Shown one piece after another: positions 36,101-44,162 of a DNA stretch of 64,000 nt. The notes beneath the pieces are model-generated. The model did not search any database. It was not told the DNA's origin and worked only from the letters and a program-made list of their open reading frames with translations. A program made the translations under genes and the position numbers. Source of the stretch: Climacteris rufus (Eukaryota > Chordata > Aves > Passeriformes > Climacteridae); NCBI GenBank assembly GCA_013398175.1, contig VZRZ01002645.1:248860-312859 (forward strand). Direction: 5' to 3'. The first letter of the stretch is position 1. Every line of letters begins with the position of its first letter.

Positions 36101-39100
36101 TTAGTTCCTTAAAGGAATGAACAGAATTTTGTCTGGAGGGTAGGTGAAGACCTCTTTCTTCTTGCACTTTTGTTTCAAGGAGAATTCCTGACAGAAGTTA
36201 AAGCTGAAATGAATGCACTTTGCTCTATTCTTTCTTTTTTTTTTTTTTGCTTCTTTATTTTTTATTTTTGTGTTAACATCAGCTGGCAAAAAAATCCTTT
36301 TTTTGTTTACAAAATGTAACACTGAAGCTATCCCTTTTTGAAGGTGTTTTGTATTTTATGCAAATTCTAACTGGAATGCACAGCACCAGTCATGCTCATT
36401 TGTCAGTCCCATCTCAGTGATGTAGGTGAAACTGTATAAAGATGTAGGTTTTGGTAATTGCAAGGGCCTGCACTTTGTACTTGAGGTCTGTCCAAAGAGT
36501 TTACTCTGGAAAAAAAAGTAAGTTTTGAACATGACCTAGAAATACTGTAAACTAACTGTTCAAAATTGAAAACTGTTGAATTTTTCCCAACAGTTTCATT
36601 CAGTTTTTCTCTCTCCATTTCTGACAGGCCTAGATGCCTTTTGTGATTCTTATACTGTCTCCTGCATGACGGGCGTGCACCATCTTCAAGCTTTAACTTC
36701 TCTCTTCAGTACTGACTGCTGTGTTTTAGCAAACCCCTTAAGATTCTTGTCAGAGCTACACTTCCCTGTAAACTGGCCATTCCTTCAGTGCTGGTGTCGT
36801 TTTTGGTTTTCTATTTCTGTACATGTGTAGCTTTGCCAGATATGTATCTAGTCATACCAAATGTTATTACAACCATTTGCTGTGTAATACATTAGTAAAA
36901 AAACCAAACAAGTAACAATGACCTTTATAAGTAGCTGTTCACTATGGAATAAAGGTAGTTAAAAGTATCACACAAGGTATTATTGAAATGGCATGATGGT
37001 GATCTTAACAGGAGAAAAACCAAACCCGTAAAGTAAAGCATGTTCTCCAAGTGCTTTAAAATGTATTTAGAGACCTATTATATGGTTAACATCAATATGG
37101 AACTCTGGATGTCTTCACTTAAGATTATTCTAAAGTAGCATTGCTGTTTAGTCTTTGTGTGAGATTTTGGCAATTATGCTTTTCTCTACTAATCTTGGTG
37201 TTCAGTGATTTGTGTATTTGTCTTTCTAACTTCTAATAAACTCACTCCAACTCAGGTGTCTGTCTTTGCTTAGTAGTGCTTTTTTCTTTTACAACTCTTC
37301 TTCCATAATCATATAGGTATCCTATGATGTAGGAAGTGGTCACTTGTAATCTTACTAAACTGTGGGGATTTTGTAAGAGTAAAACATTTAAAATAGAATT
37401 GTGGTCAGTTGCAAGTTTCTCTGGGTCAGCGCAGCAGTGTGAAACATGAATGCAATATATGAAAAATTTATTTCATTGTGGTTTGCATTTTCTTTAGTAA
37501 AAGTTAAAGCACAGAAATTTGACCATAAGTATTTCTGATCAGAAATATTTTTGTTTAGAGATTTTAGGATTAAATAAAAATGTTTGCAAGTAATGTAGGT
37601 ATTTAGAAGGAACAAAACATGTTTTTCTCTTAGACTGATGGAATGCTTTTGCTTGGGGCTTGTACTCTGTTAGCCACAGTGTGCTCATAGGAAATGGTGG
37701 TGGTGAATTGTTGGACTGCTGTGGTGGGGCTTTATTAGTTGTTATGGATGGTGGCTTGGGCATGTCTTCACGTTCAGAAATCTCTGTTACACTTGGGAAG
37801 GAACCCTTTGCTTTGGTAAAGCTGTAGCTATACGGTACTACGTGTTTAGGTAATTGTATACAATATAAACATACATTAATAGCAATGCAAAGAGTAATAA
37901 CTCATCAGTGAAGTGTTTGTGAGCCAGGTTGGGGAGGGCAGCACCCCCTGCAGTTTCACATGTGTCCCATCTCTTTCAGGATGGCACAGGATCTCTCAAG
38001 CGCAGCGGCTCCTTTAGCAAGCTCCGCGCCTCCCTCAGACGCAGCAGCGAGAAGCTGGTTAGGAAGCTGAAGGGAGGCAATTCCCGGGACACTGAACCAA
38101 AGAATCCAGGGTAATTATCTGCTCTTAGCTGTGCTGGTGTCCCTCAGTCTGTGCCCCCACTGGAGCCTAGAGCAGTTCCTAGGGCAGTGTTCCCTTCCCT
38201 GCTTAGCTAACTGCATATCCTACAGAGATGTATCTTAAAGAAAAATAGAATAGGAAATAACTTCTTAAACTTTCTTTCTAAGTTCTGTAGCATCTGAGGA
38301 TTTATATTTGCTTGTAAGAATTAACTCAATTTAAACAATTTTTTTTCCTTTTTGCTGCTTTACCTACTTGAAGATTAGAAAAGCTTCATAGAACTGTTGA
38401 TAAGTGTTAGTTACCTGCAGAACTATCCTTTTCATGCAGCAGTGGAAAATAATGTGGTACTGCTTTTTGCAGTAAAAGCCTGAATACAGCAAACCTACAA
38501 CTAGCATTCTTGATATAGCTTAGTATCTTGATATATTCTTGATATAGCTTTATATATTGCTGTGAGTATAGAGAGAATTACCAACTTAAGCCCTTCTCGG
38601 TTTCTGTTTTTGGAAAATTCAGATGTCAGAGAGCAGAGGAAGATGTTCAAAAAATTGCACTTAGTCATCCATCTTACTAACATTTTGGCCTTGGTGAAGT
38701 CAGTGGTAAAAATTCATATTTTAATGAGTCTGACTGCTCCCTCTTCCCAATTTACCATATGATTACGGATTTGAGTTTATGCAACATTTCTGATAAATCC
38801 ATAAAATCATTCATCATTTATTGGCTGCTGCAGAGATGTTGAAATGTTAAAATGCACCTACTGTTTTTCATAATGGCACTTGTGGGTGTTGCCCCTCACC
38901 CCAACACAATTGCAGTCAGTTTTGCAGGGGTTTTTGCCCTTGCTGTGGAAAACTGGAGCTCATTTAATTGACAGAAATCTGTGTGACACTGTGAATTTGT
39001 GCTTTAAAACAGTCACACTGGAGAGCTTGGGCTAGCTTCTGGTGGAGCAGCTGAACCTGAGTAATGTAGTAGGTGATAATGATGATGTTATTATTTGAGA

Positions 39101-42100
39101 CAGTGACCTGGAGGCAGGGTCTCACTGTGTTTCTGGAAGTGCTCCACTGAAGTTTTGCCTTACTGCTTTTACATGGCTGTCAAACATTATCTACAGCTGC
39201 AGTACGTGTAGGATTAGCTTCATTGCATGTCTGTTTCAAATTCAGCCTGATCTGAATTTTAGAATTATTACTTAAAATTTCACTGCCAGAGACTTGATGT
39301 TGAAGGCCCTGAATAGAATTCAAGGTCAAAAATCCCTTTGCATTTATTGATGGATCATTAAGAACTACCTCTGAGATGAGAGATTGGGAGTAAACTATGG
39401 AAAGCATGAGATGAGAAGGAGATGTGTAAATATAAAATGCTTTAGGGAAACAAACAAAGGCAAGCCAAAATAGAATAAAAGGGAGAGTTCCATATTTGTC
39501 TTCAGTAGTAGCATTTTTGTACATTGGTTTTCTGTTTCTATTCAGTTTTGTCCAGAGTTCACACATACCATACTTCAGGTATGTTCTTGTATGAATACAA
39601 GATACTATGATACATATATCCATAGCTAATTTTGCATTTTCTCCTCATTTTTGTGAGATATTGAGAGGTTTTGAGTTTTTATGAAAGCCAGGAGGTTTAT
39701 TCCTTATTCTCTGTAGTGTTTATAGCTAACTCTGTCTGCAGGTAAAGTAACCCCATGTTTATAGGTGTAGAAAATGATGCTTACATATAACTGAAGACAT
39801 TGGCTTTGCAGTGCCTGTAAGAACTCACCTGCTTTGTTACTGCCTGCACTTGACTAAAGCCATCTGCCCACATTAACATGAGTTACACTGGGGGGTCTGT
39901 AGCACCACGTGAGATTTCCTCAGATGAAGGCATTAGTGTGAAACAAACTTGAAAGCAAAGCAATGTCTTTCTTGCTTTCCCTTTCTGACAAAGTATTCTT
40001 GTTGTTTAGATGTCACCATAGTTCTCAAATAATAATTTATTCTTAAAGCTTGCAATAAGTGTATTGCATTTAGAGGCTTTTATGTAGATAGGCACTTTCA
40101 GTGTGTAAGACAATAAATATTATAATTTCAGAGTTTTTAAATCCTAATTTATATTAGCTGGTTTTAATAACAAATACAGAGATTTCAGGTGTTAAACACC
40201 AGCTTTGTAGATCATAAAGCATAGCTGTACATATTGATATTCTAAGAAGTCATTTTGATTTCATTTTCTGAAGAAACTTTAATAAATAGAATTATTTTTT
40301 TCTGCTTCTGAGTGTAACAAAAGGAATACTCAGTAGTTACCATGCAGACCTTTGGGTTTTAGTGTGTTTGACAGCTGAATATTACAATACAGACACAGCA
40401 CGTGTACAAATCTTTCTTGCTGTGAAGTCAGGCACTCTAGGTAAAAGACTTACCTGCCTCCTTGCTTACCAGTGCATTCCCTGCCTGTCTCTCTAGGAAG
40501 ACTTTATTTGGAAATGGATTTACACCTCTTGTTTATACTCTGCTTCTGTGTCATAGGAATTGACAGTGCTGGTGTGATTGAGTGAGAATTACTTGAGTAG
40601 CAATACACTCATATCCCAGGATGCAGGAAGGACTTAGTGTTCATATTGTTGCTTGATACAGAAGGTTGAAGACAATAAAATGGAAAACTCATCAGGGAAA
40701 TTGTTTCTTTATAATCTTGCAAAAGCCTTTTGGACAAGTAACTATCTTAAAACTGTTCTTTGAAACATGCAGTAACTGAAGCGAGGTATCAGTTCTTTAT
40801 CATATTTCAGAATTCAGTTCTGTAATAATTTAACTTCAATTCATTAGTATTATTTATATTTTTAGTTCAAAAATTTTGACCATACAGCAGAACAGTTAAG
40901 ATCTCTAATTTAAAAGCGAAAAAACCCCAAGCTTTCATTATTCCTGTTATTTATTCATCAGAGAAAACAACTGCATGTTCTTTGTGCAGTTGTGTTTGTA
41001 ACATGGAGGGAATTAAAAGTGCATTTGCCAGACTAAAGTTCTTAAGAGTGTTGATTTAAACAAACCCAAACAAATAAAAACCAAACCACAAACAAAGTAG
41101 TATCTCAGGTATGAATATTTTTTTTAATTGGCACTTTAGAAAGAACTAAAATGTTCTATGTAACTAAAACTAAATTTTTATTGGTGGATTTTCTGTTTCC
41201 CTGGAATGTTTTCCATAAACCTTTATGCTCTTTTGGAGAGTTCTCTGTAACATTTTGTTTGTTTTACAGATTAACTTCCTTTGAGTTCCATCTATAACCT
41301 CTGTTGTACCCGTTTCCTTCAATAAATGAGAGGTGTACACCATGCATGAGTCCTTGCTTTGTTGTTGCTAACACTCATGTCAAATATTTCAAATTGTGTG
41401 CTTCTGGCTTTTGAAACACTCAGATTTAATGCTGCAGAGAACCAGCCAGCCTGTGTTGTGTGGCAGCTGCTGCCTGTGTTTTGGTTCATTGTCCTGCTAA
41501 GTCTTTGCTTTACCAAAGCATTTAAAACCTGTGCTTGACTTGGACTGTTGGCAGTCTTGCTTCAGTAGAAGGAAAAACTGGTTAATATCTAATGTGGTCT
41601 GAATGGATAAACCTTTTCCGTGTTACTGGAAGGCATTGGAGACTGCATTGGGCAGTTGTCTCAAGCTGCAGGTAGCACTGTAGGGTTAGGGCTCATTGTC
41701 TTGTCCATTATTCAAATATGTATTCAAAGCCCTCATTTAGTAGTTTTGAAATAGTTAAAGAGGTAGTGCAAAACCAGAGCAAACACAGGATGTTCTGAGT
41801 GATGGACAGGCACTGGGGATAAAGGAGACCAGACATTCCTGTGGTGGTCACCACGATAGGAATCTTAAGGCTGATCTTGAATTTCATTACACACACTTCA
41901 AAATACTTTTTACTAAATTTTTATATGTTTGAGAAATGTAGGAAAATTAATAATCTTCATCTCAAACAGCAGCAGATACTGCAGTTAATGCAGTGGTATT
42001 TTGACTGTCAGCAGCTCCTGGGTAGGTGATTCATTTTTTCCCCTCATCTGTTGCTTCCAATACCATATTCCAGGATGCTTCTTACCACTGCTGAGTGTTG

Positions 42101-44162
42101 TAAAGCCAAAAGCACAACCAAAGTTAACAGCAGCAACCATATTGTTTTCCTTCACTTTGAAATGTTTAAAATAAAACATTTTTTAATGCTTTTAAAAATT
42201 GATTCTGAAGACTTTCCTAAATGAGGCAGAAAGTACTAAACTAACCTTCGTTGTAGCTTTTCCAAGGTAAATGCTGCCTACACAGCAAACTTACTCATGT
42301 TTCAGATATTTTTTCCCTGAACTGTCTGAATGTTTTGATGCTTTTGTAGGAAGCCACATAAATTTGAAACTGATTATTAGTTGATTAAAACTCAGTGTAA
42401 GTCACTGTATTAATTTGATACTCTTTAAAAACTGAGATTTTGAGTTAAAATTTAATCAGTTGCCTGAAATGTTAAAGCTCTGAGGAGCTTGTAATTTTGG
42501 GGGGTTTATATGTAATTGAGAACTGAATATAAAGATCTTTGAAGTTCTGTAGTTACCTTAAAGGGAGTCCCTCAGATCAGTTTTGGGGCATCGTTCCCAC
42601 TCCCTTCGCTGTGCATTGCTCGTTGTTGTACTTGTGTTTTCAGAGCTGTCAGTTCTCAGCCATTCTGATCAGTTTATCCTTGCATGTTCACTGTCCTGGT
42701 TGCAGCATGAAGCGTGCCAGTTCTCTGAATGTTCTTAACATGGGTGGCAAGGCTACTGAAGATCATTTTCAAGTAAGAAGCCCTACAATACTCTTATAAA
42801 AATAAATATTGTTAGTAGGGTTTGGGATAAAAAGAGTGTGATAAATAATAAAACAACAAACTCAGAGTGATTGTAAGATCCCACTTCAGTAAGATGTTTG
42901 AAGTGTGTGCTTAAGGCATCATTCAGTGACACTTTTGAGATTTCTGATTAATTTTAAGAAAGGGTTCAAATCCAGTCAGTAAAGAGCACTGGCTTTTATG
43001 ATACCAAGTAGTCTCTGCTTTGGACTTCTATTACAGTGGATATGAAAGTTACGGAATAGTCTTGTAAAAGCAACTTAAAAATGCAAGACCTGTTAAAGCC
43101 CAGTTCAGTATTTTTTTACCTCGGCCCCTTTCTTGCAGAGCCCCATCACTGTAATTGCTGTACTTTACCAGGTTCCCTTAAACACTTCAGTTGTTTCTGA
43201 GGTTGCACAGTCTCAAAGTTTGTCCGATCCGTGTTGTGCTTCTGCTAATATAAAACTTTATTTTGCTTAACCGTACGTGGTGTGCCCAAATGCTACTCCT
43301 TGTTGCCTGTTTTTACCTAACAAATCACTGTTTTCTTAAATTGTCAAATGAGTGAGCAATGTTCTGCCTTCTAAACACTGCTGTGTGTTTTACTAACACA
43401 GTAACTGCTACTAATTTTAGGAAGATAAAATTGCTTCTGTACTAACAAAACTGTAGGTCAGGATTTTCATAGCCATGTGTCTTACAGCAGCAGGAAAGCC
43501 CAAACTGTGGCTCTCATTTTACTCCTGAGTGGTGTAAAGGTTTTGTAACTGTATTACCTCTAGTGAATGTGCTGCAGAGTTTGGTTAGAAGTGTATGCAA
43601 AACTTTGCTTAGGGTGAACTTCAGCCAAAATAAGTCCAGGGTAAAACACAATTCTCTGCAGCAACAGTGCCAGGGTTTCAAAGTGCCATGTCCTAGGTCC
43701 CCCTAGACTGGATGGATCCTTAGTCTCGTGTGACTTCCAGAAGGGGACTTCTCTGTTGGTGTGTACAATGCAACAGTAAAATTGGTTCCCATTTCTTGAG
43801 CTTTTGTAGTTCCCCCACTGTAGACACCCATGGCAATTCCTATAAATGGGCTCTTGCATTTCTGGTAAGGCTTGGGTTGGATTGTAAGGGTGTGTGTGCT
43901 TTATGGTATTGCTGGTTAAAAATTGGCAAAAAAGATGTTTATTGGACTCTGGAAAGCATCCCCCACCCAGCACAAACAGTTCTCAGTAGTTCCTTATGTT
44001 TGTTCCCGTTTGTTAAAACTAGTAATTTTGTTTGCTTGCTTGTACAATCTGGACATGTGCTTAATTCATTTGTTTGTTTTTTTCCCCTTCACACAGGAAC
44101 GAAATAATTGTCTGACAGACTCGCGAGCTCTGAGCGTCAGTCATTCTGATTTGGCGCATTGA
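17855..44162 (+). CDS. KLC1: Kinesin light chain 1 (15 coding exons, 637 residues)
   Basis: Join: 17855-18115, 21251-21481, 23514-23592, 25465-25690, 26193-26280, 26938-27039, 27668-27841, 27950-28049, 28913-28962, 29052-29119, 30495-30603, 32559-32720, 37980-38110, 42706-42772, 44097-44162. The total is 1914 nt including the stop, with phase kept at every junction. KLC1 is the cargo-binding subunit of kinesin-1: two light chains bind two heavy chains and connect the motor to vesicles, mitochondria and adaptor proteins on microtubules. Visible parts are a heavy-chain-binding coiled coil (about residues 25-160), an acidic linker with the autoinhibitory LFP motif (179-181), six TPR units (about 211-495), a Ser460-Pro ERK-type site, and a basic Ser-rich C-terminus ending SHSDLAH. 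The protein is near-identical to mammalian KLC1 through the TPRs. Mammalian KLC1 has many C-terminal splice forms, and this join is the long form. The start is the first ATG after the acceptor. Confidence 0.96.
18116..21250 (+). other. KLC1: KLC1 intron 2
   Basis: GT-AG intron of 3.1 kb. It contains a CR1 copy at 20650-21081, ending only about 170 bases before the next exon. No other feature is recognised. Open frames on both strands at 19032-19487 match nothing I know. Confidence 0.85.
20650..21081 (+). mobile_element. CR1 retrotransposon, 3' part, plus strand
   Basis: Characteristic CR1 wording is seen in order: GTCCAGAGGAGGATCACAAA; GGCTCCAGGGAGG; a GTAGTGATAGGACAAGG segment; CTGAAAGAGAGTAGGGTTAG; CTGTGAGGGTGGTGAGG; AGGTTGGATGGGGCTTTGAG; and the terminal TTCTGTGATTCT. 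It is 5'-truncated with small internal deletions relative to the consensus I recall. It lies in KLC1 intron 2 in the sense orientation. Confidence 0.9.
21251..21481 (+). CDS. KLC1: KLC1 coding exon 3 (residues 88-164)
   Basis: Acceptor TGCTTTTTAG, donor GTAAGT at 21482, 231 nt, phase 0 at both ends. It encodes VMMALSNHLNAVESEKQK followed by heptad-rich sequence and ends KKYDDDISPS. This is the main part of the coiled coil that pairs with the kinesin heavy chain tail. Confidence 0.96.
21482..23513 (+). other. KLC1: KLC1 intron 3
   Basis: GT-AG intron of 2.0 kb with acceptor GGTTGTTCTCTAG. It is AT-rich with short T-runs (23011-23030). I see nothing else in it. Confidence 0.85.
23514..23592 (+). 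CDS. KLC1: KLC1 coding exon 4 (residues 165-191, LFP-acidic linker)
   Basis: The 79-nt exon encodes EDKDTDSTKEPLDDLFPNDE and then DDQGQG, ending one base into the next codon before donor GTAAGT (23593). It contains the Leu-Phe-Pro motif with acidic flanks that folds back on the TPR groove and keeps the light chain autoinhibited until cargo displaces it. The only difference I note from mammalian KLC1 is Gln in place of Pro at residue 187. Confidence 0.95.
23593..25464 (+). other. KLC1: KLC1 intron 4
   Basis: GT-AG intron of 1.9 kb with acceptor TTTCTTTCAG. It holds an A-rich run near 25008-25030 and no recognisable gene or mobile element. Confidence 0.85.
25465..25690 (+). CDS. KLC1: KLC1 coding exon 5 (residues 191-266, TPR1)
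   Basis: The exon begins with the last two bases of Ile191, then QQQHSSAAAAAQQGGYE. TPR1 follows ([20 protein letters not shown]) and the start of TPR2 (DVATMLNILALVYR). The last codon, Arg266, is split with exon 6. The donor is the non-consensus GTTTGTATAC at 25691. TPR1 opens the groove that binds W-acidic cargo peptides. Confidence 0.95.
25691..26192 (+). other. KLC1: KLC1 intron 5
   Basis: GT-AG intron of 502 bases with T-rich tracts (25796-25815 and 25910-25920). I see nothing else in it. Confidence 0.85.
26193..26280 (+). CDS. KLC1: KLC1 coding exon 6 (residues 266-295, TPR2)
   Basis: The 88-nt exon encodes DQNKYKDAANLLNDALAIRE, then KTLGKDHPA. It is the second half of TPR2, and the GKDHP linker recurs between KLC TPRs. 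Acceptor TTCCAATTCAG; the donor at 26281 is GTTTGTATAC, the same ten bases as the donor of exon 5. Confidence 0.95.
26281..26937 (+). other. KLC1: KLC1 intron 6
   Basis: GT-AG intron of 657 bases with acceptor TGCTGTTGACAG. An open frame at 26636-26953 overlaps it but is not supported. Nothing else is recognised. Confidence 0.85.
26938..27039 (+). CDS. KLC1: KLC1 coding exon 7 (residues 296-329, TPR3)
   Basis: The exon has 102 nt, exactly 34 codons, which is the length of one TPR unit. It reads [20 protein letters not shown], then AEPLCKRALEIREK, with phase 0 at both ends. Donor GTGAGT at 27040. One exon per TPR is typical of this part of the gene. Confidence 0.96.
27040..27667 (+). other. 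KLC1: KLC1 intron 7
   Basis: GT-AG intron of 628 bases, AT-rich, with no recognised feature. Confidence 0.85.
27668..27841 (+). CDS. KLC1: KLC1 coding exon 8 (residues 330-387, TPR4)
   Basis: The 174-nt exon encodes VLGKDHPDVAKQLNNLALLC, then the fourth TPR with EYYYQRALEIYQTKLGPDDP, ending KTKNNL. Donor GTAAGC at 27842. The following intron (27842-27949) is only 108 bases. Confidence 0.96.
27950..28049 (+). CDS. KLC1: KLC1 coding exon 9 (residues 388-421, TPR5)
   Basis: Acceptor TTTGTTTTTAG. It encodes ASCYLKQGKFKQAETLYKEI, then LTRAHEREFGSVD, and ends one base into Asp421. Donor GTAAGA at 28050. It completes the fifth TPR. Confidence 0.95.
28050..28912 (+). other. KLC1: KLC1 intron 9
   Basis: GT-AG intron of 863 bases with acceptor CTTGCTTCACCAG. 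AT-rich; I see nothing in it. Confidence 0.85.
28913..28962 (+). CDS. KLC1: KLC1 coding exon 10 (residues 421-437)
   Basis: Small 50-nt exon encoding ENKPIWMHAEEREECK after the split Asp421. It is part of the insertion between TPR5 and TPR6 that is specific to kinesin light chains. Donor GTAAGA at 28963. It is followed by an 89-base intron (28963-29051). Confidence 0.95.
29052..29119 (+). CDS. KLC1: KLC1 coding exon 11 (residues 438-460)
   Basis: The 68-nt exon encodes GKQKDGTSFGEYGGWYKACK, then VD and the first two bases of Ser460. Donor GTGAGT at 29120. Ser460 with the following Pro is the ERK phosphorylation site reported for KLC1 in cargo (calsyntenin) binding. Its codon is split across this junction. 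Confidence 0.95.
29120..30494 (+). other. KLC1: KLC1 intron 11
   Basis: GT-AG intron of 1.4 kb with a T-run at 29746-29757 and a T-rich acceptor region (30475-30494). No gene or element is recognised. Confidence 0.85.
30495..30603 (+). CDS. KLC1: KLC1 coding exon 12 (residues 460-496, TPR6)
   Basis: The exon encodes SPTVTTTLKNLGALYRRQGK, then FEAAETLEEAAMRSRKQ, the sixth TPR. The exon ends with CAG at 30603 and the intron begins GCAAGT, so this is a GC donor. The boundary is fixed by the protein (RSRKQ|GLDNV) and by phase. No GT nearby keeps the frame and sequence. Confidence 0.95.
30604..32558 (+). other. KLC1: KLC1 intron 12, GC-AG type
   Basis: Intron of about 2.0 kb with donor CAG|GCAAGT and acceptor CTAATTCTCAG. 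GC-AG introns are a minor U2-type class (about 1% of vertebrate introns) and are often linked with alternative splicing. No other feature is recognised inside. Confidence 0.9.
32559..32720 (+). CDS. KLC1: KLC1 coding exon 13 (residues 497-550)
   Basis: The 162-nt exon encodes GLDNVHKQRVAEVLNDPESI, EKRRSRESLNVDVVKYE and GPDGGEEVSMSVEWNG. It is the last exon common to all known KLC1 isoforms. Donor GTAAGT at 32721. A second consensus donor, GAA|GTGAGT, lies inside the exon at 32694, exactly 27 nt upstream and in the same phase. It is markedly more CpG-rich than its neighbours. Confidence 0.95.
33498..33540. repeat. AT/GT dinucleotide microsatellite
   Basis: An (AT)n run is interrupted by GTATAT units and passes into ACACACG. 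It is a simple-sequence repeat in KLC1 intron 13, likely variable in length between individuals. Confidence 0.9.
36628..37260 (+). other. KLC1: Candidate alternative terminal exon in KLC1 intron 13
   Basis: A long pyrimidine tract (CTCTCTCCATTTCTGACAG, ending 36627) looks like a strong acceptor. Spliced from exon 13 (phase 0), the next codons are GCC TAG, so the protein would end ...VEWNGA. AATAAA occurs at 36948 and again at 37235. The second is followed by a G/U-rich stretch (GGTGTCTGTCTTTGC) suited to cleavage. Mammalian KLC1 uses alternative last exons after this same point, but I recognise no sequence match, so this is a prediction only. Confidence 0.3.
37980..38110 (+). CDS. KLC1: KLC1 coding exon 14 (residues 551-594, basic tail)
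   Basis: Acceptor CATCTCTTTCAG. The 131-nt exon encodes DGTGSLKRSGSFSKLRASLR, then RSSEKLVRKLKGG and EPKNPG, with the last Gly split. It is a Ser/Arg/Lys-rich amphipathic segment with several basophilic-kinase-type serines. It is an alternative exon in mammals and is present here with an open frame. Donor GTAATT at 38111. Confidence 0.93.
41270..41345 (+). other. KLC1: Candidate short alternative terminal exon in KLC1 intron 14
   Basis: The acceptor-like ATTTTGTTTGTTTTACAG ends at 41269. Joined to exon 14 (two bases of a Gly codon carried over), the frame reads G-LTSFEFHL-stop, with the stop at 41295-41297. AATAAA follows at 41321-41326, and a U/G-rich stretch (CCTTGCTTTGTTGTTGC) lies about 25-45 bases further on. 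Acceptor, short frame, poly(A) signal and downstream element are thus packed within about 110 bases. No homologous tail is known to me. Confidence 0.35.
42681..42686 (+). promoter_or_regulatory. TGCATG (Rbfox-type) element upstream of KLC1 exon 15
   Basis: The hexamer TGCATG sits 20 bases before the acceptor of exon 15. Rbfox proteins bind (U)GCAUG, and sites just upstream of an exon generally favour skipping. Exon 15 is alternatively used in mammals. The motif is short, so chance occurrence is possible. Confidence 0.35.
42706..42772 (+). CDS. KLC1: KLC1 coding exon 15 (residues 594-616)
   Basis: Acceptor TGTCCTGGTTGCAG, 67 nt. It encodes MKRASSLNVLNMGGKATEDH and FQ after the split Gly594. 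It carries the conserved KRASSLNVLN motif, a basophilic-kinase consensus shared with KLC2. Donor GTAAGA at 42773. It is optional in mammalian isoforms. Confidence 0.93.
42773..44096 (+). other. KLC1: KLC1 intron 15
   Basis: GT-AG intron of 1.3 kb with acceptor CCCCTTCACACAG. Overlapping open frames of 125-137 codons on the two strands at 43560-44107 resemble nothing known to me and are judged incidental. Confidence 0.8.
44097..44162 (+). CDS. KLC1: KLC1 last coding exon 16 (residues 617-637) and stop
   Basis: It encodes ERNNCLTDSRALSVSHSDLA, then H, with TGA at 44160-44162. This is the conserved C-terminus of the long KLC1 isoform (mammalian ...SASHTDLAH). Confidence 0.94.
   Translation, partial: ERNNCLTDSRALSVSHSDLAH

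Larger units (their letters stand above)
32721..37979 (+). other. KLC1: KLC1 intron 13
   Basis: GT-AG intron of 5.3 kb after the last constitutive exon. It holds an AT dinucleotide repeat (33498-33540), a long T-rich tract (36228-36270) and a candidate cryptic terminal exon (36628 to ~37260). Reading through the exon 13 donor would add 19 residues and stop at 32777. The open frames elsewhere in it are not recognisable. Confidence 0.8.
38111..42705 (+). other. KLC1: KLC1 intron 14
   Basis: GT-AG intron of 4.6 kb. It contains a candidate cryptic terminal exon (41270 to ~41345) and a TGCATG motif at 42681-42686, about 20 bases before the acceptor. A 147-codon open frame at 39180-39623 (minus) matches no family I know. 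Otherwise it is AT-rich and featureless. Confidence 0.8.

Noticed and set aside
39180..39623. 147-codon open frame on the minus strand within KLC1 intron 14
   Set aside because: No domain or homologue is recognised and there is no supporting splice or promoter signal.
43560..44107. Overlapping long frames on both strands (137 and 125 codons) next to the last KLC1 exon
   Set aside because: Long frames on both strands together point to low stop density rather than coding. The plus-strand frame merely runs into the shadow of exon 16.
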